This document shows, in pieces, positions 42,978-49,945 of a stretch of 64,000 nucleotides of DNA. Origin of the DNA: Mycolicibacter senuensis (lineage in GTDB: Bacteria; Actinomycetota; Actinomycetes; Mycobacteriales; Mycobacteriaceae); the NCBI RefSeq assembly GCF_002101885.1, contig NZ_LQPS01000016.1, positions 123,659 through 187,658 on the forward strand. The letters are read 5' to 3'. The notes under the pieces were generated by a model. The model was given only the letters and a program-made list of their open reading frames with translations, had not been told where the DNA came from and searched no databases. A program made the translations under genes and the position numbers. Within the stretch, counting starts at the first letter, position 1; each line of letters opens with the position of its first letter.

Positions 42978-42995
42978 ACTTGACGGGTGTCAAGT
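42978..42995. promoter_or_regulatory. Inverted repeat upstream of fadD4
   Basis: ACTTGAC-GGGT-GTCAAGT is a perfect 7-base inverted repeat 22-40 bases before the fadD4 ATG, in the position of a promoter-overlapping operator. The regulator is unknown. Confidence 0.45.
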
Positions 42996-43111
42996 GGTGG
43001 GGTTCGGGCCGAGCTCACTGCTCATAAGGGCGCCGCGCTGCGCGAGATCGCGCCCGCCGTCAAAGACCAGTCCTACCGGTCCCGGCAACGCAACGCCGCG
43101 CGCCCCAGTGA

Positions 43112-43495
43112 TCAGAGCCGCGCATCCACTGCGGCGGGCAGCGCCTTGAGGAGCTTCGCATCCGCCGTCAGCAGATCGAGGCGCTCGACCTCGGACTGAG
43201 CCACCAGCATCGCGTCGAACGGATCCTTGTGCGGCAGCCCAGCGATATTGCACACCATGGCGTGACGACCGGTGATCGGCAGAATGCGGAAGCCGGATTT
43301 CCCGACGGCGTCCTCAAAGTCTGCGGGCATCGCGAGCTTGCCGGTAGCCGCTTTGATGGAGATCTCCCAGATGCTGGCCGCCGAGACGAATACCGCCGGG
43401 GCAGAAATCATTCGGGCGCGCGCACGGTGACCTAGACGTGGACTGTCGTCCAGCGACCAGAGCAGCACGTGGGTATCGAGCAGGATGCCGGTCAT
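43112..43495 (-). CDS. vapC: VapC-type toxin, PIN-domain ribonuclease
   Basis: 127-residue PIN-domain protein, a Mg2+-dependent RNase toxin. The acidic catalytic residues are all present: D7 in LLDTHVLLW, E44 in SIWEISIK, D91 and D94 in HKDPFDAML, and D112 in LLTADAKL. ATG overlaps the antitoxin stop as ATGA. The 156 bases between its end and fadD4 hold only the fadD4 operator and no gene I can support. Target RNA unknown; VapC toxins of mycobacteria cut tRNA or rRNA. Confidence 0.93.
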   Translation of the reverse strand: MTGILLDTHVLLWSLDDSPRLGHRARARMISAPAVFVSAASIWEISIKAATGKLAMPADFEDAVGKSGFRILPITGRHAMVCNIAGLPHKDPFDAMLVAQSEVERLDLLTADAKLLKALPAAVDARL

Positions 43496-43722
43496 TCAAG
43501 CCCGAACTGGGCGTTGAGGGCGTCGTCGACGTCGTCGAAATGTTCGTCGTCGTAGTGGAGCCGACCGGATAGAGCTCCGAAAGCGACGTCGATCCGCGAG
43601 TGCGGCGTCAGATCGGCGACCGGCCTGCCGGCGCGCGCGATCGTGATCGTCTCACCGTTTTCGACGCGGGCGAGCAGGCTGGACAGATGCGTCTTCGCCT
43701 CGTGAATGTTGACCGTCGCCAT
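43492..43722 (-). CDS. vapB: Antitoxin of the Phd/YefM (VapB) type
   Basis: 76-residue antitoxin. The N-terminal DNA-binding fold is Phd/YefM-like (NIHEAKTHLSSLLARVENGE, then TIARAGRPVADL) and the acidic C-terminus (DDEHFDDVDDALNAQFGLE) should wrap the toxin. It overlaps vapC by ATGA. A -10 box TAGTCT ends six bases before its ATG and an 8-base-arm inverted repeat lies just upstream, consistent with autoregulation by the toxin-antitoxin complex. Confidence 0.92.
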   Translation of the reverse strand: MATVNIHEAKTHLSSLLARVENGETITIARAGRPVADLTPHSRIDVAFGALSGRLHYDDEHFDDVDDALNAQFGLE

Positions 43723-43728
43723 GACCCG

Positions 43729-43759
43729 AGACTACCGGACTTAGTCCAGTCGGACTAAG
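43729..43759 (-). promoter_or_regulatory. Leaderless vapBC promoter with autoregulatory operator
   Basis: The -10 hexamer TAGTCT (43729-43734, minus strand) ends six bases before the vapB ATG. The perfect inverted repeat CTTAGTCC-AGTC-GGACTAAG (43740-43759) covers the spacer and -35 region. Confidence 0.6.
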
Positions 43760-43773
43760 CATGCTGCCGGGTA

Positions 43774-45594
43774 TCAGCCCAAGCGCTGCTTGAGGGCCTC
43801 GAACTCATCGCGCAGGCCGGTGGGCAGCTGGTCACCGATGAACTCGAACCACTCCTCGATCAGCGGCAGCTCGGCACGCCACTCGTCGGCGTCGACGACC
43901 AGCGCCTGCTCCACGTCAGCGGTGTCGACGTCCAGCCCGGTGAGATCCAGATCGGCGGCGCGCGGCACGGTGCCGATCGGCGTCGACTCTCCGGAGCCCT
44001 TGCCCTCGACCCGGTCGATGATCCACTTGAGCACCCGGCTGTTCTCACCGAAGCCCGGCCACAGGAAACGGCCGTCCTCGCCGCGGCGGAACCAGTTGAC
44101 GAAGAACACCTTCGGCAGCTTGGACTCATCGGAGTTCTTGCCGATGTCGATCCAGTGCTGCATGTAGTGGCCGGCGTTGTAGCCGATGAACGGCAGCATC
44201 GCCATCGGGTCTCGGCGCACCGCACCCACCTTGCCTTCAGCGGCCGCGGTCTGCTCGGAGCCCATCGTGGCGCCGGTGAACACGCCGTGCTGCCAGTCGC
44301 GGGCTTCGCTCACCAACGGAACAGTGGTCTTGCGGCGGGCGCCGAACAGGATCGCCGAGATCGGCACGCCGGCCGGGTCGTCCCACTCGGGAGCCAGGAT
44401 CGGGCACTGCGACATCGGGGTGCAGTAACGCGAGTTCGGGTGCGCGGCAGGGGTGCCCGATTCGGGCGTCCAGTCGTTGCCCTTCCAGTCGGTGAGATGC
44501 TCCGGGGTGTCCCCGTCGATGCCTTCCCACCAGATGTCGTTGTCGTCGGTGTGAGCGACGTTGGTGTAGATGGTGTTGCCGGCTTCGATGGTCTTCATCG
44601 CGTTCGGGTTGGAGCTGTTGGAGGTGCCCGGCGCCACCCCGAAGAAACCGGCCTCCGGGTTCACCGCGTAAAGCCGGCCGTCCTTGCCGAACCGCATCCA
44701 GGCGATGTCGTCACCGAGGGTCTCGGCCCGCCAGCCCGGGATGGTGGGCTGGATCATCGCCAGGTTGGTCTTGCCGCATGCCGACGGGAAGGCGGCGGCG
44801 ATGTAGTAGGCCTTGTTCTCCGGCGAGATCAGCTTGAGGATCAGCATGTGCTCGGCCAGCCAGCCCTCGTCGTGGGCCATCGCCGAAGCGATCCGCAGCG
44901 CGTAGCACTTCTTGCCCAGCAGCGCGTTGCCGCCGTAGCCCGAGCCGTAACTCCAGATCTCGCGGGTCTCGGGGAAGTGGGTGATGTACTTCTCGGAGTT
45001 GCACGGCCACGGCACGTCCTGCTGGCCCTCAGCCAGCGGCGCACCGACCGAGTGCAGGCCCTTGACGAACGCCCCGTCGGTGCCGATCTTGTCCAGCGCG
45101 GCGGTACCCATTCGGGTCATCACCTTCATCGACGTCACCACGTAGGGCGAGTCGGTGAGCTCGACGCCGAGCTTCGGGTCCTCAGCACCCAGCGGCCCCA
45201 TGCAGAACGGCACCACGTACATGGTGCGGCCGCGCATGCAGCCCCGGTACAGCTCGGTCATGGTGGCCCGCATCTCGTCGGGGTCCATCCAGTTGTTGGT
45301 GGGGCCGGCGCCCTCTTTGGTGCGGGTGCAGATGAAGGTCCGGGACTCGACCCGCGCCACGTCGGCGGGGTCGGAGAGCGCCAGGTAGGAGTTGGGCTTC
45401 TTCTCGTCGTCGAGTTTGACCGCGGTGCCGGCCTGCACCAGCTCGGCCATCAGCCGGTCCCACTCGGCCTCCGAACCGTCCGACCACTCCACCCGGTCCG
45501 GCTGGGTGAGCTCGGCGACCTCCTGAACCCAGGCCAGCAACCCGCGGTGTTTCGTCGGGGCGTTGTCCAGACCGGGGATGGTCGCTGAGGTCAT
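43774..45594 (-). CDS. pckG: Phosphoenolpyruvate carboxykinase, GTP-dependent
   Basis: 606-residue GTP-type PEP carboxykinase, converting oxaloacetate and GTP to PEP, CO2 and GDP; the gluconeogenic gateway when the cell feeds on lipids. The P-loop with the active-site cysteine is [14 protein letters not shown] (C273, K275), the substrate region has [14 protein letters not shown], and [19 protein letters not shown] is conserved near the C-terminus. Size matches Rv0211. AGGAGAG lies eight bases before the ATG. A 29-base inverted repeat lies about 63-91 bases upstream. Its setting among lipid genes fits growth on fatty acids or sterols. Confidence 0.96.
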   Translation of the reverse strand: MTSATIPGLDNAPTKHRGLLAWVQEVAELTQPDRVEWSDGSEAEWDRLMAELVQAGTAVKLDDEKKPNSYLALSDPADVARVESRTFICTRTKEGAGPTNNWMDPDEMRATMTELYRGCMRGRTMYVVPFCMGPLGAEDPKLGVELTDSPYVVTSMKVMTRMGTAALDKIGTDGAFVKGLHSVGAPLAEGQQDVPWPCNSEKYITHFPETREIWSYGSGYGGNALLGKKCYALRIASAMAHDEGWLAEHMLILKLISPENKAYYIAAAFPSACGKTNLAMIQPTIPGWRAETLGDDIAWMRFGKDGRLYAVNPEAGFFGVAPGTSNSSNPNAMKTIEAGNTIYTNVAHTDDNDIWWEGIDGDTPEHLTDWKGNDWTPESGTPAAHPNSRYCTPMSQCPILAPEWDDPAGVPISAILFGARRKTTVPLVSEARDWQHGVFTGATMGSEQTAAAEGKVGAVRRDPMAMLPFIGYNAGHYMQHWIDIGKNSDESKLPKVFFVNWFRRGEDGRFLWPGFGENSRVLKWIIDRVEGKGSGESTPIGTVPRAADLDLTGLDVDTADVEQALVVDADEWRAELPLIEEWFEFIGDQLPTGLRDEFEALKQRLG

Positions 45595-45656
45595 TGAACT
45601 CTCCTGTTGTAACCGGTGTCACTTCGTGGCGTTGCCGCTGGTATGCGCCGCAGTCC

Positions 45657-45685
45657 ACCTCTTATACCTTCATTAGATAAGAGGT
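45657..45685. promoter_or_regulatory. Inverted repeat in the pck promoter
   Basis: ACCTCTTAT (45657-45665) and ATAAGAGGT (45677-45685) are perfect 9-base arms around an 11-base A+T-rich centre. This is an A+T-rich island between pck and the end of the Rv0210-like gene and contains TATAAG/TCTAAT hexamers usable as the minus-strand -10. It is a strong candidate for carbon-source control of pck. Confidence 0.6.
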
Positions 45686-45727
45686 TACCGTGCATAACCG
45701 CGAGCGGCGACGCGGGCGTACACGCCG

Positions 45728-47215
45728 CTATTCGGCCGGCGTCCCGGAGGTGTTCGCGGGACCGGATTCGCCCAGCTCGGAGCGCACCGCGGCCAGCGCG
45801 CGGCGCAGTGTCGGGAGTTGGCGATCCCGCACCGCGGCGGCCCGGGCGGTCGCGGCGGCGTGCTCCCGCAGTTCCCGGTCCAGCCCGGCGATCCGGTCGG
45901 CGGCCCGCGCCGCCTCGGTTTCGTTGCGCTCGGCGAGTTCGGCGGTCAGTGCCGACTCGGCGGCCACCACCCGCAGCGCCACCAGCTCCTGCAGGGCGGA
46001 GCGCAGCGCCGCGGTTGCCTCACCCACCCAGCGATCAAGCACCGCCCGGTCGCGCAGCAGCCCACGGATGCGGACCACCCACACCGTGGCCGCGACCCCG
46101 ACGAGGACGCAGACCACCGCGCCGGCCGCGGTCAGACCCGGGCCCAGGTTGGCGAACAACCGGCTCAGCGCCAACGCCACCCCCAGCCCGAATCCGGCGC
46201 CGAGCAGGGTCATCAGCTGGGTCTCCAACCGCCGCGACGACAACGCCGGCGCGCCGGTCTCGAACTGCGGGGCCGACGTCGCCGCCGCGGCATCCCCGGA
46301 CAACCCCAACTCCTGGGCCATGTCGGCCAGGTGCTCCGAGACGCCCTGGTCGACGTCGGCCACGACCTCCTCCAGCCGGCCGCGCACGTAGGCCTCGAAC
46401 TCCGGCAACCGGCGCCGGGTCATGCCCGCGGCGTCTTCGGCGAGCTCGCCACGCACCGAGGCGCAGCGCTTGCGGGCGAAGTAGGACAGCTGCACCCGGG
46501 CCTGGGCGATGCGACTGCGCAATCCGATCACCCGCTCCGATTTCGACATCCGACGCTGCCGCACCACCTCATCGCGTTGCTCCTGCAGCAGCGTCACCCG
46601 CGCCCGCCGCCCCTCGGCGCGGGCGTCGCGGTCGATGCGGCCGGCGTCGGTACGCAACTGGAACTCCCAGGACCGCAACCGGTTCCGTCGCTGCACATCG
46701 CTGTCACCCAGTTGCTTGGCCAATTCCGCGACCAGGTCGTCCACCCGGGGTTCGCCGCGTTCGGGCGCCGCGGCCGCCCCCACCCACGCCACGTCCCGGT
46801 AGCGCGGCGCGTAGTCGGCCAGCGTCTCGCGGGCGGTCTGCAGCATCTCCCGCCACTGCCGGTGCACGTCGATCTTGGACACCACCCCGACCAGCACATC
46901 GGTGTGGGCGGCCGCGGCGTCGAGCAGCGCGCAGTCGGACTCGGTCAGTGCCGCCGCGGCCGACACCACGAACACCACCGCCGTCGGCACCTCCCCCGGC
47001 GACAGCTCGGCGGCTTCGACGACCGGCCAGTGCGCCAAGCGCTCGGCCAGCATCGCGGCCACCGCGCTGACCCCGGCCAGCCAAGGCCCGGTGACCATCA
47101 CCACGTTGCGGCGCCGCACCGCCGGCGGCCGTAGCCCGGGGGCGATCTCGGCCACCAGGGCATCCACTGCAGCGACCGGATCCTCGCCGGCCCGCTCCGG
47201 ATCGGGGGTGGTCAC
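45728..47215 (-). CDS. Dynamin-like/IniC-like membrane GTPase-related protein (Rv0210-like)
   Basis: 495-residue protein. An N-terminal P-loop NTPase-like domain (VVMVTGPWLAGVSAVAAMLA, then VGVVSKIDVH in the place of N/TKxD) is followed by a long helical region (TLLQEQRDEVVRQRR and onward), two membrane segments near residues 320-370 and a C-terminal coiled coil. The Walker A lysine is missing. This layout recalls bacterial dynamin-like proteins such as IniC. GTG 47215 overlaps the upstream gene's stop as GTGA, so it is co-translated with the Rv0209-like protein. Function unknown. Confidence 0.78.
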   Translation of the reverse strand: MTTPDPERAGEDPVAAVDALVAEIAPGLRPPAVRRRNVVMVTGPWLAGVSAVAAMLAERLAHWPVVEAAELSPGEVPTAVVFVVSAAAALTESDCALLDAAAAHTDVLVGVVSKIDVHRQWREMLQTARETLADYAPRYRDVAWVGAAAAPERGEPRVDDLVAELAKQLGDSDVQRRNRLRSWEFQLRTDAGRIDRDARAEGRRARVTLLQEQRDEVVRQRRMSKSERVIGLRSRIAQARVQLSYFARKRCASVRGELAEDAAGMTRRRLPEFEAYVRGRLEEVVADVDQGVSEHLADMAQELGLSGDAAAATSAPQFETGAPALSSRRLETQLMTLLGAGFGLGVALALSRLFANLGPGLTAAGAVVCVLVGVAATVWVVRIRGLLRDRAVLDRWVGEATAALRSALQELVALRVVAAESALTAELAERNETEAARAADRIAGLDRELREHAAATARAAAVRDRQLPTLRRALAAVRSELGESGPANTSGTPAE

Positions 47216-48201
47216 GGGCGGCCCCGCGTCCTGGCCCAGTCCCGCAGCGAACCCCTCGCGATGTCGGCGGCACAGGCACGCTCGATGACGCCCACCGGGG
47301 CGCTGCGGTGGCCCTGCCAGCGACGCGCCCGCCGCAGCGGCGGCTCTCCCGGCGCACCGTGCTGGTGGACCACCGCGGCCGCCGCGGCCGCCCGCGCCGC
47401 CACCGTCGCATCGCAGTTGAGGAACGCATCGATGCGGGCCGCGCCGTCGTGGCCGACCGCCAGCGCCTCGAGTCGGGCCACCGCCTCCGACGTCCGCCGG
47501 TGATGCGCGGCGGCGCCCAGCGCACCCAGCCGCGCGACGACGCCATCGATGCCGCTGAGCCTGCGCAGCACCGCCCTGGCCTGCGTCACCGTGTCGCCGC
47601 GCCGCGCCGGCTCGAGCAGCCGCTCGACCCCGGACAGGTCGACTACGGCGCAGAGCCGCGCGCGCAGCTGCCGCGGCACCGGATGCGAACAACCGATGAA
47701 GTGGTCGGCCGAGCGGCGATCGGCGGGAGCGGCGGCGAGCCCGCCCAGTGCCGCCCACAGCTCGCCGTCCAGGCCACCGGCCAGTGCGGCGAGCGCGAAC
47801 AGCCCCGACAGCGATGCCGCCGGCGCCCCGGTGGCGGTCGCGACGTCGTCGACGCAGGCCCGCCCCGGCAGGTCGGCCTTGTTCAGCACCACCAGCACCG
47901 GCCGGCGTCGCGCCGAGCGCACCGCGACGATCTCGGCGAGGTCCTCCGGTTTGACCACTTCGGCCACGACATACACCGCCGCATCTGCGGCTTTCGGCTC
48001 CGCGCCGGGTGCGCGCACAACGTCCACCCCGGCGGCGGCCAGCGCCGCGGCCACGGTGTGCCGGCCCACCCCGCGCCGCCCGCACACCGCGACCCGCAAC
48101 GGCGCGCTGACTTCCGCGGCGATCGACACTAGCCGAGGGTCGGAGACCTCGTCGGCCAGCCGAGTCAGCCCGTCGGCGAAGAGCTGGTGCCCCGGTGTCA
48201 C
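47212..48201 (-). CDS. P-loop GTPase-like protein (Rv0209-like), partner of the next gene
   Basis: 329-residue protein. The N-terminal half is a Ras-like GTPase fold: P-loop AVCGRRGVGRHTVAAALAAA with arginine where Walker A has lysine, and the G4 motif VVLNKADLPG intact. The C-terminal half is helical and arginine-rich. Start is uncertain: GTG 48201 is favoured as GGGAGG lies eight bases upstream; ATGs at 48207 and 48219 are alternatives. A 15-base unit is tandemly repeated just upstream. The stop overlaps the Rv0210-like start, and the pair probably form one complex, by analogy to IniA/IniC-type pairs. Confidence 0.75.
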   Translation of the reverse strand: MTPGHQLFADGLTRLADEVSDPRLVSIAAEVSAPLRVAVCGRRGVGRHTVAAALAAAGVDVVRAPGAEPKAADAAVYVVAEVVKPEDLAEIVAVRSARRRPVLVVLNKADLPGRACVDDVATATGAPAASLSGLFALAALAGGLDGELWAALGGLAAAPADRRSADHFIGCSHPVPRQLRARLCAVVDLSGVERLLEPARRGDTVTQARAVLRRLSGIDGVVARLGALGAAAHHRRTSEAVARLEALAVGHDGAARIDAFLNCDATVAARAAAAAAVVHQHGAPGEPPLRRARRWQGHRSAPVGVIERACAADIARGSLRDWARTRGRP

Positions 48202-48395
48202 GACCATGCCCTCCCGCATCGCCCTCCCGCATCGCCGATTCGGCCCACCACTTGCAGGCCATGGTGTCAGCTGCACCGCCGGGATGCGAGTCACCGTGCC
48301 GCGCTGTCCACATGCCGATCCCGGCGGCCTCGCTAAGCAACTGTTGGGTATCAATGTGGACCGCGCCGTGGGTACACATGGGTACATGAGCCACC

Positions 48396-49181
48396 ATGGA
48401 CTGCATGCATGCGCAGCGCGACGTCGAATCGTCATCGGACGTCGCCGGCATCGACGCACCGGCTCCCCGGCGGGCCCGAAATTTCAGCGTCCGCTACCGG
48501 CACTCCGCACTCTCGGCCGGCCAGCGCCGAACCTGGGAGCGGCTCTGGCCCGAACTGGGCGCCGACATCCCGGTATCGCTCGACGGTGCCGGCCACCCCG
48601 ATCCGCTGGATCCGCAACGCTGGTTCGGCCGCGCGGCGCCGCTGGTGCTCGAGATCGGCTGCGGAGCCGGCACCTCGACGGTCGCAATGGCCCGGGCCGA
48701 GCCGCACCTGGACGTGATCGCCGTCGAGGTCTACGAACGCGGGCTGGCGCAGTTGCTGTGCGCCGTCGAACGCGAACAGCTCACCAATATCCGGCTGCTG
48801 CGCGGCGACGGCCTCGACGTGCTGGAACACCTGATCGCACCCGAGTCGCTGATCGGGGTCCGGGTGTTCTTCCCCGACCCATGGCCCAAGGCACGGCACC
48901 ACAAGCGGCGGCTGCTGCAGCCGTCCACCATGGCCCTGATCGCCGACCGGCTACAGCCGGGCGGGGTGCTGCATGCGGCGACCGACCATGCCGGCTACGC
49001 CGAACAGATCGCCGAGTCCGGCGACGGCGAGCCGGGCCTGCGCCGGGTGACCGACCCTTCGGACCCGTCCACGGCCGCCGGCTTGCCCATCTCGGTCGCC
49101 CGGCCCACCACCAAATACGAAGCGAAGGGCCGCGACGCGGGCAGTGCCATCACCGAGTTGATCTGGGAGAAGCCGCGGTGA
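48396..49181 (+). CDS. trmB: tRNA (guanine-46-N7)-methyltransferase
   Basis: 261-residue TrmB, which methylates N7 of G46 in the variable loop of tRNA using S-adenosylmethionine. Motif I LVLEIGCGAGTSTVAMARAE, the conserved VRVFFPDPWPKARHHKRRLL and the C-terminal PTTKYEAKG motif are diagnostic. The ATG at 48396 was used; an in-frame ATG three codons later (48405) is possible, since the first 30 residues are not conserved. The stop overlaps the next gene's GTG as GTGA. Matches Rv0208c. Confidence 0.95.
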   Translation: MDCMHAQRDVESSSDVAGIDAPAPRRARNFSVRYRHSALSAGQRRTWERLWPELGADIPVSLDGAGHPDPLDPQRWFGRAAPLVLEIGCGAGTSTVAMARAEPHLDVIAVEVYERGLAQLLCAVEREQLTNIRLLRGDGLDVLEHLIAPESLIGVRVFFPDPWPKARHHKRRLLQPSTMALIADRLQPGGVLHAATDHAGYAEQIAESGDGEPGLRRVTDPSDPSTAAGLPISVARPTTKYEAKGRDAGSAITELIWEKPR

Positions 49182-49873
49182 GCGACGCGGTAGCGGATGT
49201 TCCCGCCCGGCCCGCCCCGCTTCCCGAGGACCCGACCAGCCACGGATCACCGGCCCGCCGGGTGCTGCTGGTGTGGGATGCGCCGAACCTGGACATGGGC
49301 TTGGGCGCGCTCCTGGGCCGCCGCCCGACCGGAGCCGAACGGCCCCGGTTCGACGCCTTGGGCCGTTGGCTGCTGAATCGCACCGCCGAGATCTCCGCAA
49401 ATCACCCGCAGCAGCCGGTCGAGCCCGAGGCCACCGTGTTCACCAACATCGCACCGGGCAGCGCCGACGTCGTCCGGCCCTGGGTGGAGGCGTTGCGCAA
49501 CGTGGGTTTCGCGGTCTTCGCCAAGCCGAAGGTCGACGAGGACAGTGATGTCGACTCCGACATGCTCGAACACATCGCGCTGCGGCGGGACCAGGGGCTG
49601 GCCGCGGTGGCGGTGGCGTCGGCCGACGGTCAGGCGTTCCGGGAACCGCTGGAAGAACTGGGCGCGCTCGGCATAACCGTTCAGGTGCTCGGATTTCGCG
49701 AACATGCCAGCTGGGCGCTAGCCTCGGATACCTTGGAGTTTGTCGACCTGGAAGACATTCCTGGTGTGTTCCGGGAGCGGCTGCCGCGGATCAGCCTGGA
49801 TTCGCTGCCGGAGCAAGGGGCGTGGCTGCAGCCGTTCCGGCCGCTGAGCTCACTGCTGGCCTCGCGCGAGTAA
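49178..49873 (+). CDS. NYN-domain putative RNase (Rv0207c-like)
   Basis: 231-residue protein with a NYN/PIN-like domain. The acidic residues of the presumed metal site are D40 region VLLVWDAPNLDMGLG, then DEDSDVDSDMLEHI and VASADGQAFREPL. The first 30 residues are proline-rich and probably disordered. It begins with GTG overlapping the trmB stop and ends 72 bases before mmpL3. The order trmB, Rv0207c-like, mmpL3 is that of M. tuberculosis. Activity unproven; the family is linked to RNA processing. Confidence 0.85.
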   Translation: MSDAVADVPARPAPLPEDPTSHGSPARRVLLVWDAPNLDMGLGALLGRRPTGAERPRFDALGRWLLNRTAEISANHPQQPVEPEATVFTNIAPGSADVVRPWVEALRNVGFAVFAKPKVDEDSDVDSDMLEHIALRRDQGLAAVAVASADGQAFREPLEELGALGITVQVLGFREHASWALASDTLEFVDLEDIPGVFRERLPRISLDSLPEQGAWLQPFRPLSSLLASRE

Positions 49874-49945
49874 CAATTGGACAACCCGGCAAGGGACGCG
49901 CGGGTCCGAAAGATGTCTCAACAGACTTTAGTGAGGAGCGCATAG

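Noticed and set aside
42956..43111. A possible small gene between fadD4 and vapC
   Set aside because: A minus-strand frame reading LVFDGGRDLAQRG is open, but it overlaps vapC, has no ribosome site and matches nothing I recognise. It may be an old remnant.
45728..48451. Apparent 907-residue fusion of the Rv0209- and Rv0210-like proteins
   Set aside because: The frame through the upstream half is not the coding frame of the GTPase-like protein. The two genes overlap by GTGA and are separate.
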